Shown in pieces: positions 49,421 through 58,600 of a DNA stretch of 64,000 nucleotides (its first letter is position 1; every line of letters starts with the position of its first letter). Position numbers and translations under genes: made by a program. Location: positions 20,470,462 through 20,534,461 of the forward strand of contig OZ020517.1 in assembly GCA_963971425.1 (NCBI GenBank), given 5' to 3'. Below the pieces are notes generated by a model. The model was not told the origin of the DNA. It made no database searches and saw only the letters and a program-made list of their open reading frames with translations. Source of the DNA: Bryoerythrophyllum caledonicum. Lineage: Eukaryota; Streptophyta; Bryopsida; Pottiales; Pottiaceae.

Positions 49421-50579
49421 CGGCAGTCTTCCGGCTGCAGTCAACACCGGCGTACCACCCGGACCAGGGGACTGTTCCACTCCAGAAAGGGGATGGTGCA
49501 CCCGGACCAGGTAAGTTTTCGGAAACACATCTTTCAAGTTAAAAACTAAAAATTAAAAAAAAAATACAAAGGGCAGGAAAAATTTAAATTTAAATTTAAA
49601 TTTAAAAAAAAAATAAAAAAAAGATTAAAAGATGTTATGTTAGGAGGTAATAATTACAAAGGAAAATTCCAGCTACAATATGCGGATACTACTCACTAGG
49701 CAGCACCTAGACTAGAGGAATGCACTGCTAACCGGAAAGGAGGAAAGACAATGGATGGTTGGCGGGATTGCATGACCAGGGCAGTATATCGGCACCCGGA
49801 AAGGGAGGACCTCAGGAGGGACGGAGGACAAAGGAGATCCCCAATCACTACCCGGGCACCCAGGGAAGACCGGATACTGAAGCGCTGGCAAGACAACTCG
49901 ACTAGGCCAACACCGGAAGTCAGTCACCGGAAGCAGAAGACAATTCACTCAGCATGGATGGTGACCAGGGAGGAGGAGGTCTAGAAGATGTAGGGAGTCA
50001 ATTCCAGCAACCGCATACAACCCGGCTAGTACTGCGGTCGGATAAATTGGAGGTTCATACGGTCATGGGCACACCACATATTAGCTCCGAGGTGAAGCTT
50101 GGAAGTTGGTGTCAAGGTGGAGATTTTGGGACTTGGATAGGGTATCGGCACCCGGAAGGACTGAGGAGAGACGGAGGACGAAGAGATCCACGATCTTTAG
50201 CCGGCCACGGAGATGGCTTCATAACTGGAGCAGTTGGTGAGAAAACACGCTGGGGCATACTCGAAGGCAACACCAGAAGGAGTCATAGATGCCCTTCAAC
50301 CCAAAAAAAACATCGAAGGATCGATGTAGTTTAGAAGGGAGATAATGTTAAGCGGAGAACCAGGATTAGTGGACCCGGGTAGTATTTTTTCCTTTTTGAA
50401 GCCGGTTGAGTTTTTAGGCTCTCCAATGGATGAACCTGGCCAGGCGGATGATTTCCGTCCTGACCAGTTTCATTCGCCAGTCGGATGAACCTAGGCAACT
50501 GGATGACTTCCATCCAGCCCAATGTTCATCCGCCGGATGATTTTCATTAGGATTTGGTGCACATGGAGGGGGAGCTTGG

Positions 50580-50610
<31 letters not shown>

Positions 50611-50849
50611 GTGCAACTTAGAGCTAGAGCTTAGACACAATTAGGGTTTGTAGGAGTTTAGAGGTTTTTGAGGTTACATTGAGTGGAAAAGACTTTGCCA
50701 TGTAAAAACTATGACCTAGCCAATAAAATCCGACGTGATTTGAGGTTTTATGAGGAGTTTTGAGCAAATCAGGGTTTCATTAGGGTTTTTGGGGTTTCTA
50801 GGGTTTATGTGAAAGTGAGTTTGTAGGTCAATCTCCCTTTAACACCGGT

Positions 50850-51840
50850 GGATCTCTATTGGTGTTGTTTTCCTATCCTGCAGCACCTCATACGACATTG
50901 CCGATCCAAGTGAGTTTTTTTCTTTCTCTGTTGAAGCCTCATTCTTATTCATGCTTCTAGATTCTGTGATCAGGATCCTTAACCGCCGTCTCTGTCTCGG
51001 TACCGTCGTTGTTGATGAATGGAGGTTGTCCTAAATTATTTTATGTGATCTTTGTTCTATAAAAATACAAAGAATCCTTTTGGTGCAACGATGAGGGGAG
51101 GATACTCCAGGAGATGTACATCAATGTGCCAGAAACATGTTCTGCAAGGGTGGTCCGGGAGCCCCGTTGCGGCGATTCACCAGCTGTTCAAGGCGTTGAA
51201 GCCCGTCACAACGTCAACTTTTTACTACAAGGTATGGAAGAAGCTTTTCATATCTCAAGTTTGTACCAACTTATCCATGTATAGCACTCTCTATACAATA
51301 ACCAAAGTGGCAACTTGCCATGATCCATTTCGTGGTTCTGAAGCGCAAGAAGTGCCACCCAAAGCATCTGCTATTTCTGAGTATGTGGATGACCTGAGCA
51401 CAACCTTTCACTCCGCCGTTGAGGTATGCAAACGAAGAGAACCTTCTTGACAAGTATTCTTTCAACAAGAAATTATTGATCTGCATGAAGACCCCAGAAG
51501 CGGATTTGCGCATGCAATCATAATTCACAAGTGGGATTTTACACTGCTGTCAAATGTATACTGCAGGCTCTAATTGACTCATTGTGGTGCTTGAGGAGTA
51601 GCGGAAGTTTGTTGCGCTCCGGCTTGAGGTTGAGCTGCCCACTGTTGTGATCCTAGCTGTGAAAGCCGTCACCTCGGAGACGGTGATCGAGGGTATGACG
51701 TTCCGATTGGATTGCCGCTTTAAAACGAGCTGTAGTTCACCTCCGATGTGTGTCTCTTGGATTTTTAGATAATACAGGATTGGTTGCACGTTCTCTGAAA
51801 TGCCTACATTTTCTTTTTATGTATATTTACGTCACGACAG
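50850..51840 (+). pseudogene. Captured exon-like fragments, unidentified
   Basis: Three pieces look like exons by composition and by GT or AG neighbours: about 51078-51231 (reading GSPVAAIHQLFKALKP), 51340-51423 (reading VPPKASAISEYVDDLSTT) and 51570-51720 (reading KFVALRLEVELPTVVIL, with a stop in frame). None was identified. An exon-like 5' piece ends at about 50908 before GTGAGT. They lie on the same strand as the identified fragments downstream. Confidence 0.4.
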
Positions 51841-52016
51841 GAACTTGAAGGAGCTCCAGGGTGGCTCGATTGCGAATGCTGATGAAGGCCACATGGTTGG
51901 ACATTACTGGCTTCGGAAGCCCGAACTTGCTCCAACGCCATACCTTCAGAAACTAATCCAAGACACGCTTGAACGCGTGCAAATATTCGCCGATGATGTG
52001 ATCAGTGCAAAGTGAT
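51841..52016 (+). pseudogene. PGI1: Exon of plastid-type glucose-6-phosphate isomerase
   Basis: After an acceptor (CGACAG), the frame reads KELQGGSIANADEGHMVGHY, continuing WLRKPELAPTPYL and ending FADDVISAK then TGA. This matches the part of plant plastid phosphoglucose isomerase just before the sugar-binding core (GSIANPDEGRMVGHYWLR in Arabidopsis). The rest of the enzyme is absent and the 3' edge is altered, so it is a captured fragment. The parent enzyme interconverts glucose-6-phosphate and fructose-6-phosphate for starch synthesis. Confidence 0.85.
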
Positions 52017-52368
52017 TGAGTTTAAAGATGGGCATAGCCTCCGCTGCAAAGCTTTTGCTTCGGCTGCAAAGCTTTTGCTTGGAGTCATGTTGAAGTGGTT
52101 ACTCAACGTGGGAGGGAGGCTCAAGGTTTGCCTGTGATGAAAAAAATTGTATCATGTTGTGCCACTGCATCCGGTTGTGGAGTATGATGTGACATCAAAT
52201 CTTCTCTCTGATTGGTTAGAGTGGTCATCATAAGTGTTAGTACGATGTCGTTTTGTTGTTTTAAAGGCCAGATGAGCCGTTTTGGTATTAATTTGAGGGT
52301 TTGATTTTGAGTTCGGTTGCTGCACCTGAGTGGCTGATTTTGTCCTCTTGATGTCGTTTTGTTTGTAG

Positions 52369-52566
52369 GGATATGTGGTCTACCGTGTCCGTGTCCGCCT
52401 TGGAGGCAGGAAGAGGCCAGTTGCCAAGGGTATTGTGTACGGAAAGCCTAAGAACCAGGGTATCACGCAGCTCAAGTTTCAGCATAATCTGAGGTCTGTC
52501 GCTGAGGAGCGTGCATGACACAAGCTCGGAGGCCTGAGAGTGCTCAACTCTTACTGGATCAACCAG
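52369..52566 (+). pseudogene. RPL15: Exon of ribosomal protein eL15
   Basis: The 198-bp piece lies between an intact acceptor (TTTGTAG) and donor (GTACGA). It reads [20 protein letters not shown], then [17 protein letters not shown], and ends LRVLNSYWINQ. This is the middle of eL15, a protein of the large ribosomal subunit. Introns on both sides show capture at the DNA level, not by mRNA. A TGA replaces a glycine codon after EERA (about 52516), and R-to-L and other changes occur, so it is dead. No other eL15 exon lies nearby. Confidence 0.9.
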
Positions 52567-52812
52567 GTACGACTTAAAATACCATTCCAGATGCTGGTGG
52601 TGAGGTCTAGCAGTGATGATAGATGCGGATTCGATGATGATAGATGGTTTAGGGTTTTAGGTTTCTTCTTGAAGATGAGGATCTCGCAAGTACTTTTACG
52701 TAAAGATTTTTGAGGATTTTCGGTTTGCACAATGATCCACTTCGATCAATTTGCAGAGATTGAATGTTAGGGTTTCGCAAGCGTTGCAACTGAGAGGAAT
52801 TAACGTTGCGCG

Positions 52813-53241
52813 ATGGAAGACAACCACTGGGAGCAGCAATCCGAAATCGGCGAAGGCGGAGAAGAATCAGAGAACACCATCTCTATTTTGGAGGGGCACG
52901 AGAGCAATATGGCGATGGCGGTGAGGATGGTGAAGCACGTGGAGCGGGACGTCGCAGCCGTGGCGAGCAGCCTGGCGATGCTCTTCTCCTCGCTGCAGGC
53001 TGCGCTCTCGGAGGTGACGGGGAGCTCCGTGGAGCACATGCGGTGCCATAGCGAGGCCGCAGGGCTGCTCCAAGACGCCTCCATCGACGCGGCCGCCAAG
53101 GGACAACGCTGCATCAATGCGTGCTAGCGGTTGAACGAGGAGATGAAGGCGGTCGGCGGATTGGCGGCGCAGCTCAAGACGCTGCGTCAGGTCGTAGACC
53201 AGTTCGAGTATCACATGTCCAGGAGCCTCCCAAGAGTGTAA
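52813..53241 (+). pseudogene. BORCS6-like protein with one in-frame stop
   Basis: An intronless frame of 143 codons starts MEDNHWEQQSEIGEGGEE and continues into a helical region: SLAMLFSSLQAALSEVTGSS, then CHSEAAGLLQDASIDAAAKG, then LNEEMKAVGGLAAQLKTLRQ. This resembles the C-terminal helical domain of BORCS6, a subunit of the BORC complex that controls lysosome or vacuole positioning in animals; the plant role is less clear. One TAG at 53125-53127 cuts it at residue 104, where a tyrosine or similar is expected, and the frame runs on cleanly to TAA at 53239-53241. Being inside the Helitron it is probably a captured copy. A truncated 104-residue product is possible. Confidence 0.65.
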
Positions 53242-53289
53242 ACTTGGTTTGTATATAAACCATTGTCTATTTCCCTGTTTCTCTCATTT

Positions 53290-54090
53290 TTTCATTGTCG
53301 ATGGTTTTCTCAAATCTTTGAAGGTTTTAATTGTTGATGATATACGCAAGAAATCTAAGCTGTGCATTGGTGATTATGTCTGATCTTTGAAGGTGTGCAT
53401 TGTTGATGATTATATTAGACCATCTGAAGGTGTTAATTGTTGATGATTATGTTACTCTCCCTTGAACGCGTCGATGAAAAACGAGCTTGGATGAAAACGA
53501 CCTGCTGGCCAAGATTCCGGACATGCGCAAGTGTTCACTGTTGCGCAACACCTAATTTTGCGTCACGTGTTGTTTCCGCAAGAACGTTGTGTTTCATGAA
53601 GCAATCGTGTGATCGTTCTTTGGTGACAAAGGGCACAAAATCATCACACAATGTCTAAACCTAAACCACACAAACTGAGAAACGGACAGAACAAAAGTAT
53701 TCCAGATCTCTACGAACTCACAATCAGAAAGGTGTCCTCTCAAATATCAAGGCCAGCGAGTTGCGTAAGCTCCAACACCTTCTGTTGCTTTGTAAATGCA
53801 ATCACATCTCACCCGTCAACAATATGGTAACCCGAAATCCCCAAAAACTCAACCCCAAACCTCCAACTAGAGCATCGATCCCCTGAAACCCTAATCTCAA
53901 ACCTTGGAAATCAGTAATTCCTAATCTAGGTCAAGTTGGAAAAAACAAATATTGTCAGGTCAGCATGACAAGAAAAACCACCAAAAAAAAAGGACGAGGA
54001 CGGGGACAGGGGGCGGGGGGCGGGAGGACGATGGATTGGAGGGAAAGGGCTAGGGGACGGGGAGGTGGGGACTCAACACAAAAAAATGTT
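53290..54090. other. Helitron 3' filler with short tandem repeats
   Basis: A block of about 50 bp with GAAGGTGTKMATTGTTGATGATTAT is repeated three to four times at 53300-53455. A G-rich tract (GGGGGCGGGGGGCGGG) is at about 54006-54022. No gene was recognised. Confidence 0.6.
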
Positions 54091-54119
54091 GTGTCCGGAG
54101 GACACGGGTACCCCACTAG
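54091..54119 (+). other. Helitron 3' hairpin and CTAG terminus
   Basis: The perfect 6-bp stem GTGTCC/GGACAC with a 3-base loop occupies 54091-54105. It is followed by GGGTACCCCA and the terminal CTAG at 54116-54119. This is the standard arrangement that ends Helitron rolling-circle replication. Confidence 0.9.
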
Positions 54120-54477
54120 TACTCCATAACTTCCTAATAGAAGAAGGAGATGTTGGTAGTGATGACTTTGATAAAGAATTTAATTCTACAAAAGCCATAT
54201 CCTCAAAATTCATTTTAGAGGTTGAAAAAATATCAGAAAATATTGCTAAGCAGAATAGGGAAGTCTTATTTGAGAATTGGCTTATACAAAAATACAAAAG
54301 TGAAAGCTTGAAGTTGAAAAGACAATTGGCAAAGAAAAATATAGCTAAAAAAAAATGAAATTGTCACCACTATAACATTGTAATCGAGCTCATGGCTCTA
54401 GAGATTTTCTCTTAGTTTATTAAAAGATATTGAATATACATTTGTATTGTGATTTTAGATTATGGGCACCTCAATAA

Positions 54478-54665
54478 CTTTTATGTAAAAGATATTTTAA
54501 TTTCACATTTTATTTTACTTTTATGCAAAAACTATTTTAATTTTAATTTTAGATTTCATTTTACTTTTATGTAAAAGATATTTTAATTTTAGATTTCAAT
54601 TTACTTTAATGTAAAAGATATTATAATTTTAGATTTCATTTTACTTTTATTTCAAAATTTTGAAA
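54478..54665. repeat. AT-rich 50-bp tandem repeat
   Basis: About four units carry TTTTACTTTTATGTAAAAGA followed by TATTTTAATTTTAGATTTCA. It lies just downstream of the Harbinger gene, probably within the transposon's 3' part. Confidence 0.8.
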
Positions 54666-54839
54666 GTATATAAACAATGTAAGTATTTTTTTTTTAATTT
54701 ATATAAAAAACATATATGAGATTATATTCTTGGTATAATTTCAATTATAATTGATTCCCTATTTATCCACCTAATTTATATAGTATTATAATTTATGGCT
54801 TCTTCAGAAGATGATAGTACAAAAGAAGCAGGGTTGTCA

Positions 54840-55060
54840 GGACGCTTGACGTCCGGACGAAGGACGTCCTCGGGCCTATCAGGACGTCAGGTGATATAAC
54901 GAGTTTTGTCAGTTTACCCGGGGGTAAATAGCCGTCCGCAGCCCCGGCCGACCGCTCGGCCGTCAGATGCGACCACCTTCCGTCCGCCCGTCGCGACCGC
55001 CCGATGGTCGGTCAGTGGCGTCCACCCCGCCGTCCACCCGCCGCGACCGCTCGGTGGTCA
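54840..55060. repeat. GC-rich repeats leading into the assembly gap
   Basis: GACGTC-rich palindromic sequence (54840-54900) is followed by GC-rich units of about 55 bp sharing CGCGACCGC and GGTGGTCA or GATGGTCG. The last unit runs straight into the gap. Confidence 0.6.
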
Positions 55061-55260
55061 NNNNNNNNNNNNNNNNNNNNNNNNNNNNNNNNNNNNNNNN
55101 NNNNNNNNNNNNNNNNNNNNNNNNNNNNNNNNNNNNNNNNNNNNNNNNNNNNNNNNNNNNNNNNNNNNNNNNNNNNNNNNNNNNNNNNNNNNNNNNNNNN
55201 NNNNNNNNNNNNNNNNNNNNNNNNNNNNNNNNNNNNNNNNNNNNNNNNNNNNNNNNNNNN
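55061..55260. other. Assembly gap (200 N)
   Basis: Two hundred unknown bases. The round number suggests a placeholder, so the true size is unknown. Confidence 0.98.
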
Positions 55261-55600
55261 CACCATCTTGAAATTACCAAATTGGAAACATGATCGGAAG
55301 TTCTCTTCTTGCAAGCTGCTGCTGTACTGTTATGTACTTACAATCTCTTGTGCGCAATACCTAATGATTTTAATAACCATTTAACAGCATGATTTCCTCT
55401 AATCATGTGATATGAAAACTGTTGCATAATACATGAAATCATGCGATTTGTTTCACAATCGTATCTGGGAATATTTTCTGAGTACGGGAAAAGAAGTGAA
55501 TGACTGATCGGCCGCTTTTAGCCGCGCAATGTTGAACGCGGAAGAACGCGGAACCAGAGCTCGGAATAAATTAATTTTACTTCTGACTTTGGAATTGTAA

Positions 55601-55755
55601 GGGCCGCGCGCACGCGAGCCCCTGCTGCAACAAATTATGACGTGTGTGCTTCTTGTAAGAAGATACTAGAGTTGCCCAGCCTGAAGTGCAATGGGAAAGG
55701 TGCCTCTTGGCCATCCACCTTCCGGGTCATGGATCGACCTCGCCCAGGTAAGTGA
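55601..55755 (-). ncRNA. U1: U1 snRNA gene, copy A
   Basis: On the minus strand the RNA starts near 55755 with UCACUUACCUGG, containing the ACUUACCUG that pairs with 5' splice sites. Stem-loop II holds CAUUGCACUUC, the U1A-binding type of loop. The Sm site region is AUAAUUUGUUG, and the 3' stem-loop is GGGGCUCGCGUGCGCGCGGCCC. The length of about 155 nt is near the plant size (about 160). The first two bases are UC where AU is expected. A promoter block pair lies upstream (55768-55823). AGTAAAA just past the 3' end resembles the plant 3' box. It may be active. Confidence 0.88.
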
Positions 55756-55767
55756 ACACTCCATCAT

Positions 55768-55823
55768 CACTCCGCCTTCAAACACTCGTCTCTCCACGCA
55801 CCCAGAGCCTCAGCTATTGGGAT
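55768..55823 (-). promoter_or_regulatory. snRNA promoter blocks for U1 copy A
   Basis: In transcript sense, ATCCCAATAG (55823-55814, about -59 to -68) resembles the start of the plant USE (RTCCCACATCG), and GAAGGCGGAGTG (55779-55768, about -13 to -24) is a proximal block shared with the other snRNA units. There is no TATA box at -30. Confidence 0.7.
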
Positions 55824-56607
55824 AATGTACACACAGCACAAACCAGCTGCTGGACTTGGAGAAGGAGTTCGAGTTTCTTGATGTTGAGGGGCAAGATCGA
55901 GAGCATGGGAGGATTTAGATCTTGCCAATTCAACAACAAGAAACTTGAACTCCACCTCCAAGTCCAGCAGCTTGGATTCTAATTCAGATTCTGCGCATGT
56001 TTAAGTAGCAATTGGGCCCCGAAGCTGCTCCGAGCTGGTCCAGCTTAATGCAGGTCCATCGGGCTCCACTGCCTTCAACTCAATGAGACGGACCTCGCGG
56101 GCCCAATCCAAACCCAGCGCCACCGTCATCAACAAGCTCCAACTTTGGCTCCTCGGAACCACCAAGCTATTGCACGAATCGACCAATTGCCTTAGACTCG
56201 ATCCAGGTGCGGACATGATCGAGACTCAGAACCACCAAGCTTTCGACCAACCTTGTCCTTGTATCCAACAGATCGCTTCTTGAATTCTTCCTGAGAGTGG
56301 ATCATATCGGCAACTGCCTGATGATCTTCTTCCTCTTGGGGCGTGAGTCCGTCCCTAACCGCAGCATTGTCAGAGCCCTCAAATCCGAAGAAGATGCGCT
56401 CTGTGCATCCCAAGAAGATGCGCTCTGTGGAGGCGAGAAGAGCAAGCTGGACCTACTGTTGCAGCAAAGAAGAGCATGTGAATCATTTGATTCGAATGCC
56501 CTTCTTCTTTGCTGGAGCAGTACTAGGTCCAGCTTGCGCTTCTCGCAAAACAGCTCTCTTCAGCTCCTTCGACCCCTGGGTCTTCCATGAGAGATAAGTA
56601 CATAATG
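55824..56607. other. Spacer between U1 units
   Basis: A strong hairpin is formed by CAGCTGCTGGACTTGGAG at about 55849-55866 and its complement at about 55957-55974. A 24-bp word around GAAGATGCGCTCTGTG is doubled at 56388-56432. Short open frames on both strands were not recognised as genes. Confidence 0.4.
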
Positions 56608-56653
56608 GATGTGCACCTTCCGGATCATGGATCGGTCCCATCCAGGTTAGTGG
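56608..56653 (-). pseudogene. U1: U1 snRNA 5' fragment, copy B
   Basis: Only the first 45 or so bases of U1 are present: CACUAACCUGG, then GGGACCGAUCCAUGAUCCGG. The splice-site-pairing word is ACUAACCUG, one base away from normal. The rest of U1 is missing, so it is a fragment. Its upstream flank has both promoter blocks and is closest to that of copy D. Confidence 0.8.
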
Positions 56654-56665
56654 CGATGTTTCGAT

Positions 56666-56721
56666 CAAGCTGGCTTCAAATTCTTGCGACTCCAAGCTCT
56701 CGGAGACCAAGTATATGGGAT
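56666..56721 (-). promoter_or_regulatory. snRNA promoter blocks for U1 fragment B
   Basis: In transcript sense, ATCCCATATA (56721-56712) and GAAGCCAGCTTG (56677-56666) stand at the same distances as in the full-length copies, with the proximal block diverged. Confidence 0.6.
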
Positions 56722-57072
56722 ATACAGGCAGTCACGAAGAGGAACTTAGAGCCCAGATGTTCGTATATGTCTGTAAGGATGCCCTTGTCCCTTGAAAGGT
56801 TGGGAAACGTTGGCGAAGAATTAAAGAATTTATTCCGGAAATTTGAGGAGGCTATAGAGCTGAGCAGTTGATCACTTTCAAGATCCTGCTCATGTGCTCA
56901 GAACTTGTTTAGCGAGACGACTACTCCTTGTGTTGTGGGGCTAGATAGGAAAGCAACCAGAGTCATTAGAGTCCTGGAAATAAATGGTACTACATTTTTG
57001 CGTCAATCAATCTCCACCGGCTTGAACGGAGAATAATGCGCACAACTTCCAATTTAATGATTCCAGGATGGT

Positions 57073-57229
57073 GGGGGCCGCGCGAACGCGAGCCCCCGCT
57101 GCCACAAATTATGACGTGTATGCCTCCCATAGGAAGATACTACAGCTGCCCGGCCCGAAGTGCAATGGGGCAGGCGCCTCTAGGCTATCCACCTTCCGGA
57201 TCATAGATCGACCCCGTCCAGGTAAGTGA
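57073..57229 (-). ncRNA. U1: U1 snRNA gene, copy C
   Basis: On the minus strand the RNA begins UCACUUACCUGGACGGGGUC and ends with the stem-loop GGGGGCUCGCGUUCGCGCGG. In order come the 5' splice-site word ACUUACCUG, stem-loop I with GAUCCGGAAGG (plants usually GAUCAUGAAGG), stem-loop II with CAUUGCACUUCGG, the Sm region AUAAUUUGUGG and the GC-rich last stem. It is about 157 nt long. It is the best preserved U1 here and shares its upstream flank with copy A. U1 snRNP recognises 5' splice sites in the nucleus. Confidence 0.92.
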
Positions 57230-57241
57230 CGACATCTTCCT

Positions 57242-57297
57242 CACTCCGCCTTCATGTACTCGCCCCTCCATGCACCCAGCGCCTCAGCTTATGGGAT
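57242..57297 (-). promoter_or_regulatory. snRNA promoter blocks for U1 copy C
   Basis: In transcript sense, ATCCCATAAG (57297-57288, about -59 to -68) and GAAGGCGGAGTG (57253-57242, about -13 to -24). The proximal block is identical to that of copy A and lies at the same spacing. Confidence 0.75.
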
Positions 57298-57515
57298 ATA
57301 CGTACACACAGCACAAACCAGCAAGAACAAATCGTTTATGCGAACACACAACCAATCGAACACAAAAATCCTTCGCGCAAATGACAGATGTTATAACGAA
57401 CCAGCACGGAACTGAGGTGGTGAGTGTAAGTGTACTGCAAGAAAATGTACTTATTCTTCGGGGTTGAGCTTGCTCTAAAAACAATAATAGGAGATGAAAG
57501 GTAGGAGGTTGGTCA

Positions 57516-57921
57516 TTCTGAATGGACTTGGATCTTGGAGATGAAGAATAGGGAACAATGACAGTGAATGAAATAGTAAGTATTATTGGCAACATAGTTG
57601 TGTCCGGACCTACAGCCGGCAATCTCCTGCACGCATCTATAAAATGAGAGCACTGGACAGGGCACAGGTGAAGTGAGGTTTTTCAGGACGCGGTTCACAA
57701 GCTCCTCTGCCCTGGGAACACCTTCCTGCAGTAAAGTACACCGGAAAAATGGAGAATCCCACAGAGAAGAAACCTGGCTGCGAATGGGGCTAAATGAGGA
57801 GAAAATGGGACTTACTCTTCTTTCGGCTTCTTCTCCTTCGTTTGTGAAGAGTAGTAGTATGGGTGGTGCGTGGATGTGGAAGCGGAAAGCAAGGTAGGGG
57901 TACTTCTCAGTGTCGATCATC
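57516..57921 (-). pseudogene. Thioredoxin C-terminal exons, truncated
   Basis: Exon-like piece one (57921-57816) reads IDTEKYPYLAFRFHIHAPPI, then LLLFTNEGEEAERR, before a GTAAGT donor. Piece two (from 57725 after TACTGCAG) reads EGVPRAEELVNRVLKNL. Joined, they match the last two strands and final helix of a thioredoxin, with the cis-proline loop (family: ALPT) altered to APPI. The nearest type seems to be plastid thioredoxin y or a relative. No exon with the WCGPC active site was seen upstream, so this is a fragment or a dead copy between U1 and U2. The frame runs on to 57516 without a family-like end. Confidence 0.6.
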
Positions 57922-58387
57922 ACTCTTGTCAATCAAACGGACATAGTAGGGATATTTCTAAGGTGACTCAGGTAAAGATACCATAAGTTTTTATCAACCA
58001 AGTAATCTGTAGTGCAACGACAGCTTACTTGCTTGATAGAATCCAACTCTTAGCACCTCTTACTCCTCTCTACATGCAAGCAACACTACATGAGAAAGAC
58101 CCTATGTGGTAGTTATATTCTTACAACCGAATATTGTACCCCTGTCTCCATGTCGTCATGTGCATCACTGCTTCTTGTAGTATTTCAATTGACCAACCAC
58201 TGGATCACAACATGCCAGCTTACTTAGACCGTTGCTATCAACGATATTGCTGTCACTGTCCGCAATGATAACCTCGAAACACATGCGTCTGGGCCATCCA
58301 TCACATTTCCTAACTAAATCCTAGCCATTCACAGGAAAGTCGGCGTTGCTGCTCTTTGGATTTTTGATTGGGTCCCTCCTAGGTGGA

Positions 58388-58587
58388 GGAATTTGGGCTG
58401 CGCCGGCCGAGGAGGCAGTGCAAGACCAAGGCGACGTGCGCGGGGCCAGGCAGCAAGCTACCAAATGGCACCACACCCGCAAAAAAATTAGATTAATATC
58501 ATGAGGAGCGATGCCCCTCGTATCAGATATTAAACTGATAAGAACAGATGCTACACTTGATCTTAGCCAAAAGGCCGAGAAAGGTAT
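58388..58587 (-). ncRNA. U2: U2 snRNA gene or variant copy
   Basis: On the minus strand the RNA begins AUACCUUUCUCGGCCUUUUG and continues GCUAAGAUCAAGUGUAGCAU, CUGUUCUUAUCAGUUUAAUA, UCUGAUACGAGG, the U2 signature. A stem of GAGGGGC-AUC-GCUCCUC follows, then the Sm region UAAUUUUUUUG. The 3' half forms GC-rich stems to about 58388. The branch-point-recognition word is GUAGCA where nearly all U2 genes have GUAGUA, so this is a variant or a recent pseudogene. The promoter blocks are the best in the cluster. The 3' end is approximate. Confidence 0.9.
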
Positions 58588-58600
58588 GCATCTCTACCCG

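Larger units (their letters stand above)
47081..50844 (+). mobile_element. Non-autonomous LTR retrotransposon, complete ends
   Basis: The 5' LTR is at 47081-47638 and the 3' LTR at 50346-50844. Both begin TGTTAAGCGGAG and end TAACA. The insertion is flanked by the 5-bp duplication CCGGT (47076-47080 and 50845-50849). A probable primer-binding site, TTGGCGACCATG, follows the 5' LTR directly, and a purine-rich tract lies before the 3' LTR. The LTRs are very similar over their last 350 bases and differ more near the start; one holds an extra block of about 60 bp. That suggests a fairly young age. The 2.7 kb inside has no recognisable gag or pol and consists largely of tandem repeats, so it is of the LARD/TRIM kind. 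It looks structurally whole but needs enzymes from elsewhere. Confidence 0.93.
46112..54119 (+). mobile_element. Helitron with captured exons
   Basis: The 5' end TCTACTACTATAAC fits the plant Helitron start. The 3' end is CTAG, preceded by a hairpin GTGTCC-GGA-GGACAC (54091-54105) and 10 bases of spacer. The element sits between A (46111) and T (54120), the normal Helitron target, and makes no duplication. Removing it restores the Harbinger frame exactly. The length is 8008 bp, of which about 3769 bp are a later LTR element plus its duplication, leaving about 4.2 kb. It encodes no Rep/helicase, so it is non-autonomous. It carries at least three recognisable host gene pieces on its plus strand and several exon-like unknown ones. 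Confidence 0.93.
45016..54358 (+). pseudogene. PIF/Harbinger transposase, split by a Helitron
   Basis: The coding parts are 45016-46111 and 54120-54358, separated by the Helitron. Together they make 1335 nt, exactly 445 codons, in one frame. Motifs of the HARBI1-type DDE domain appear in order: AIDGSHI (first D), LLGDSAYP (second D), ENAFGILE (E). After the gap comes LHNFLIEEGD, the normal continuation of the word TACCI found before it. The C-terminus is lysine-rich. Two in-frame TGA codons, at 45259-45261 (codon 82) and 45802-45804 (codon 263), break it; either could come from CGA by C-to-T change. The partner MYB-like gene of Harbinger elements was not found. Confidence 0.9.

Noticed and set aside
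50850-53300. Active genes for eL15, glucose-6-phosphate isomerase and a BORCS6-like protein
   Set aside because: Only one exon is present for the first two, both with stops or altered edges, and all three lie inside a Helitron.
46112-54119. Pack-MULE as the carrier of the captured exons
   Set aside because: No terminal inverted repeats and no 9-bp duplication at the borders. The TC start, hairpin, CTAG end and A/T target fit a Helitron fully.
54120-54358. A small independent coiled-coil gene
   Set aside because: It is the C-terminal part of the Harbinger transposase, shown by the exact frame across the Helitron.
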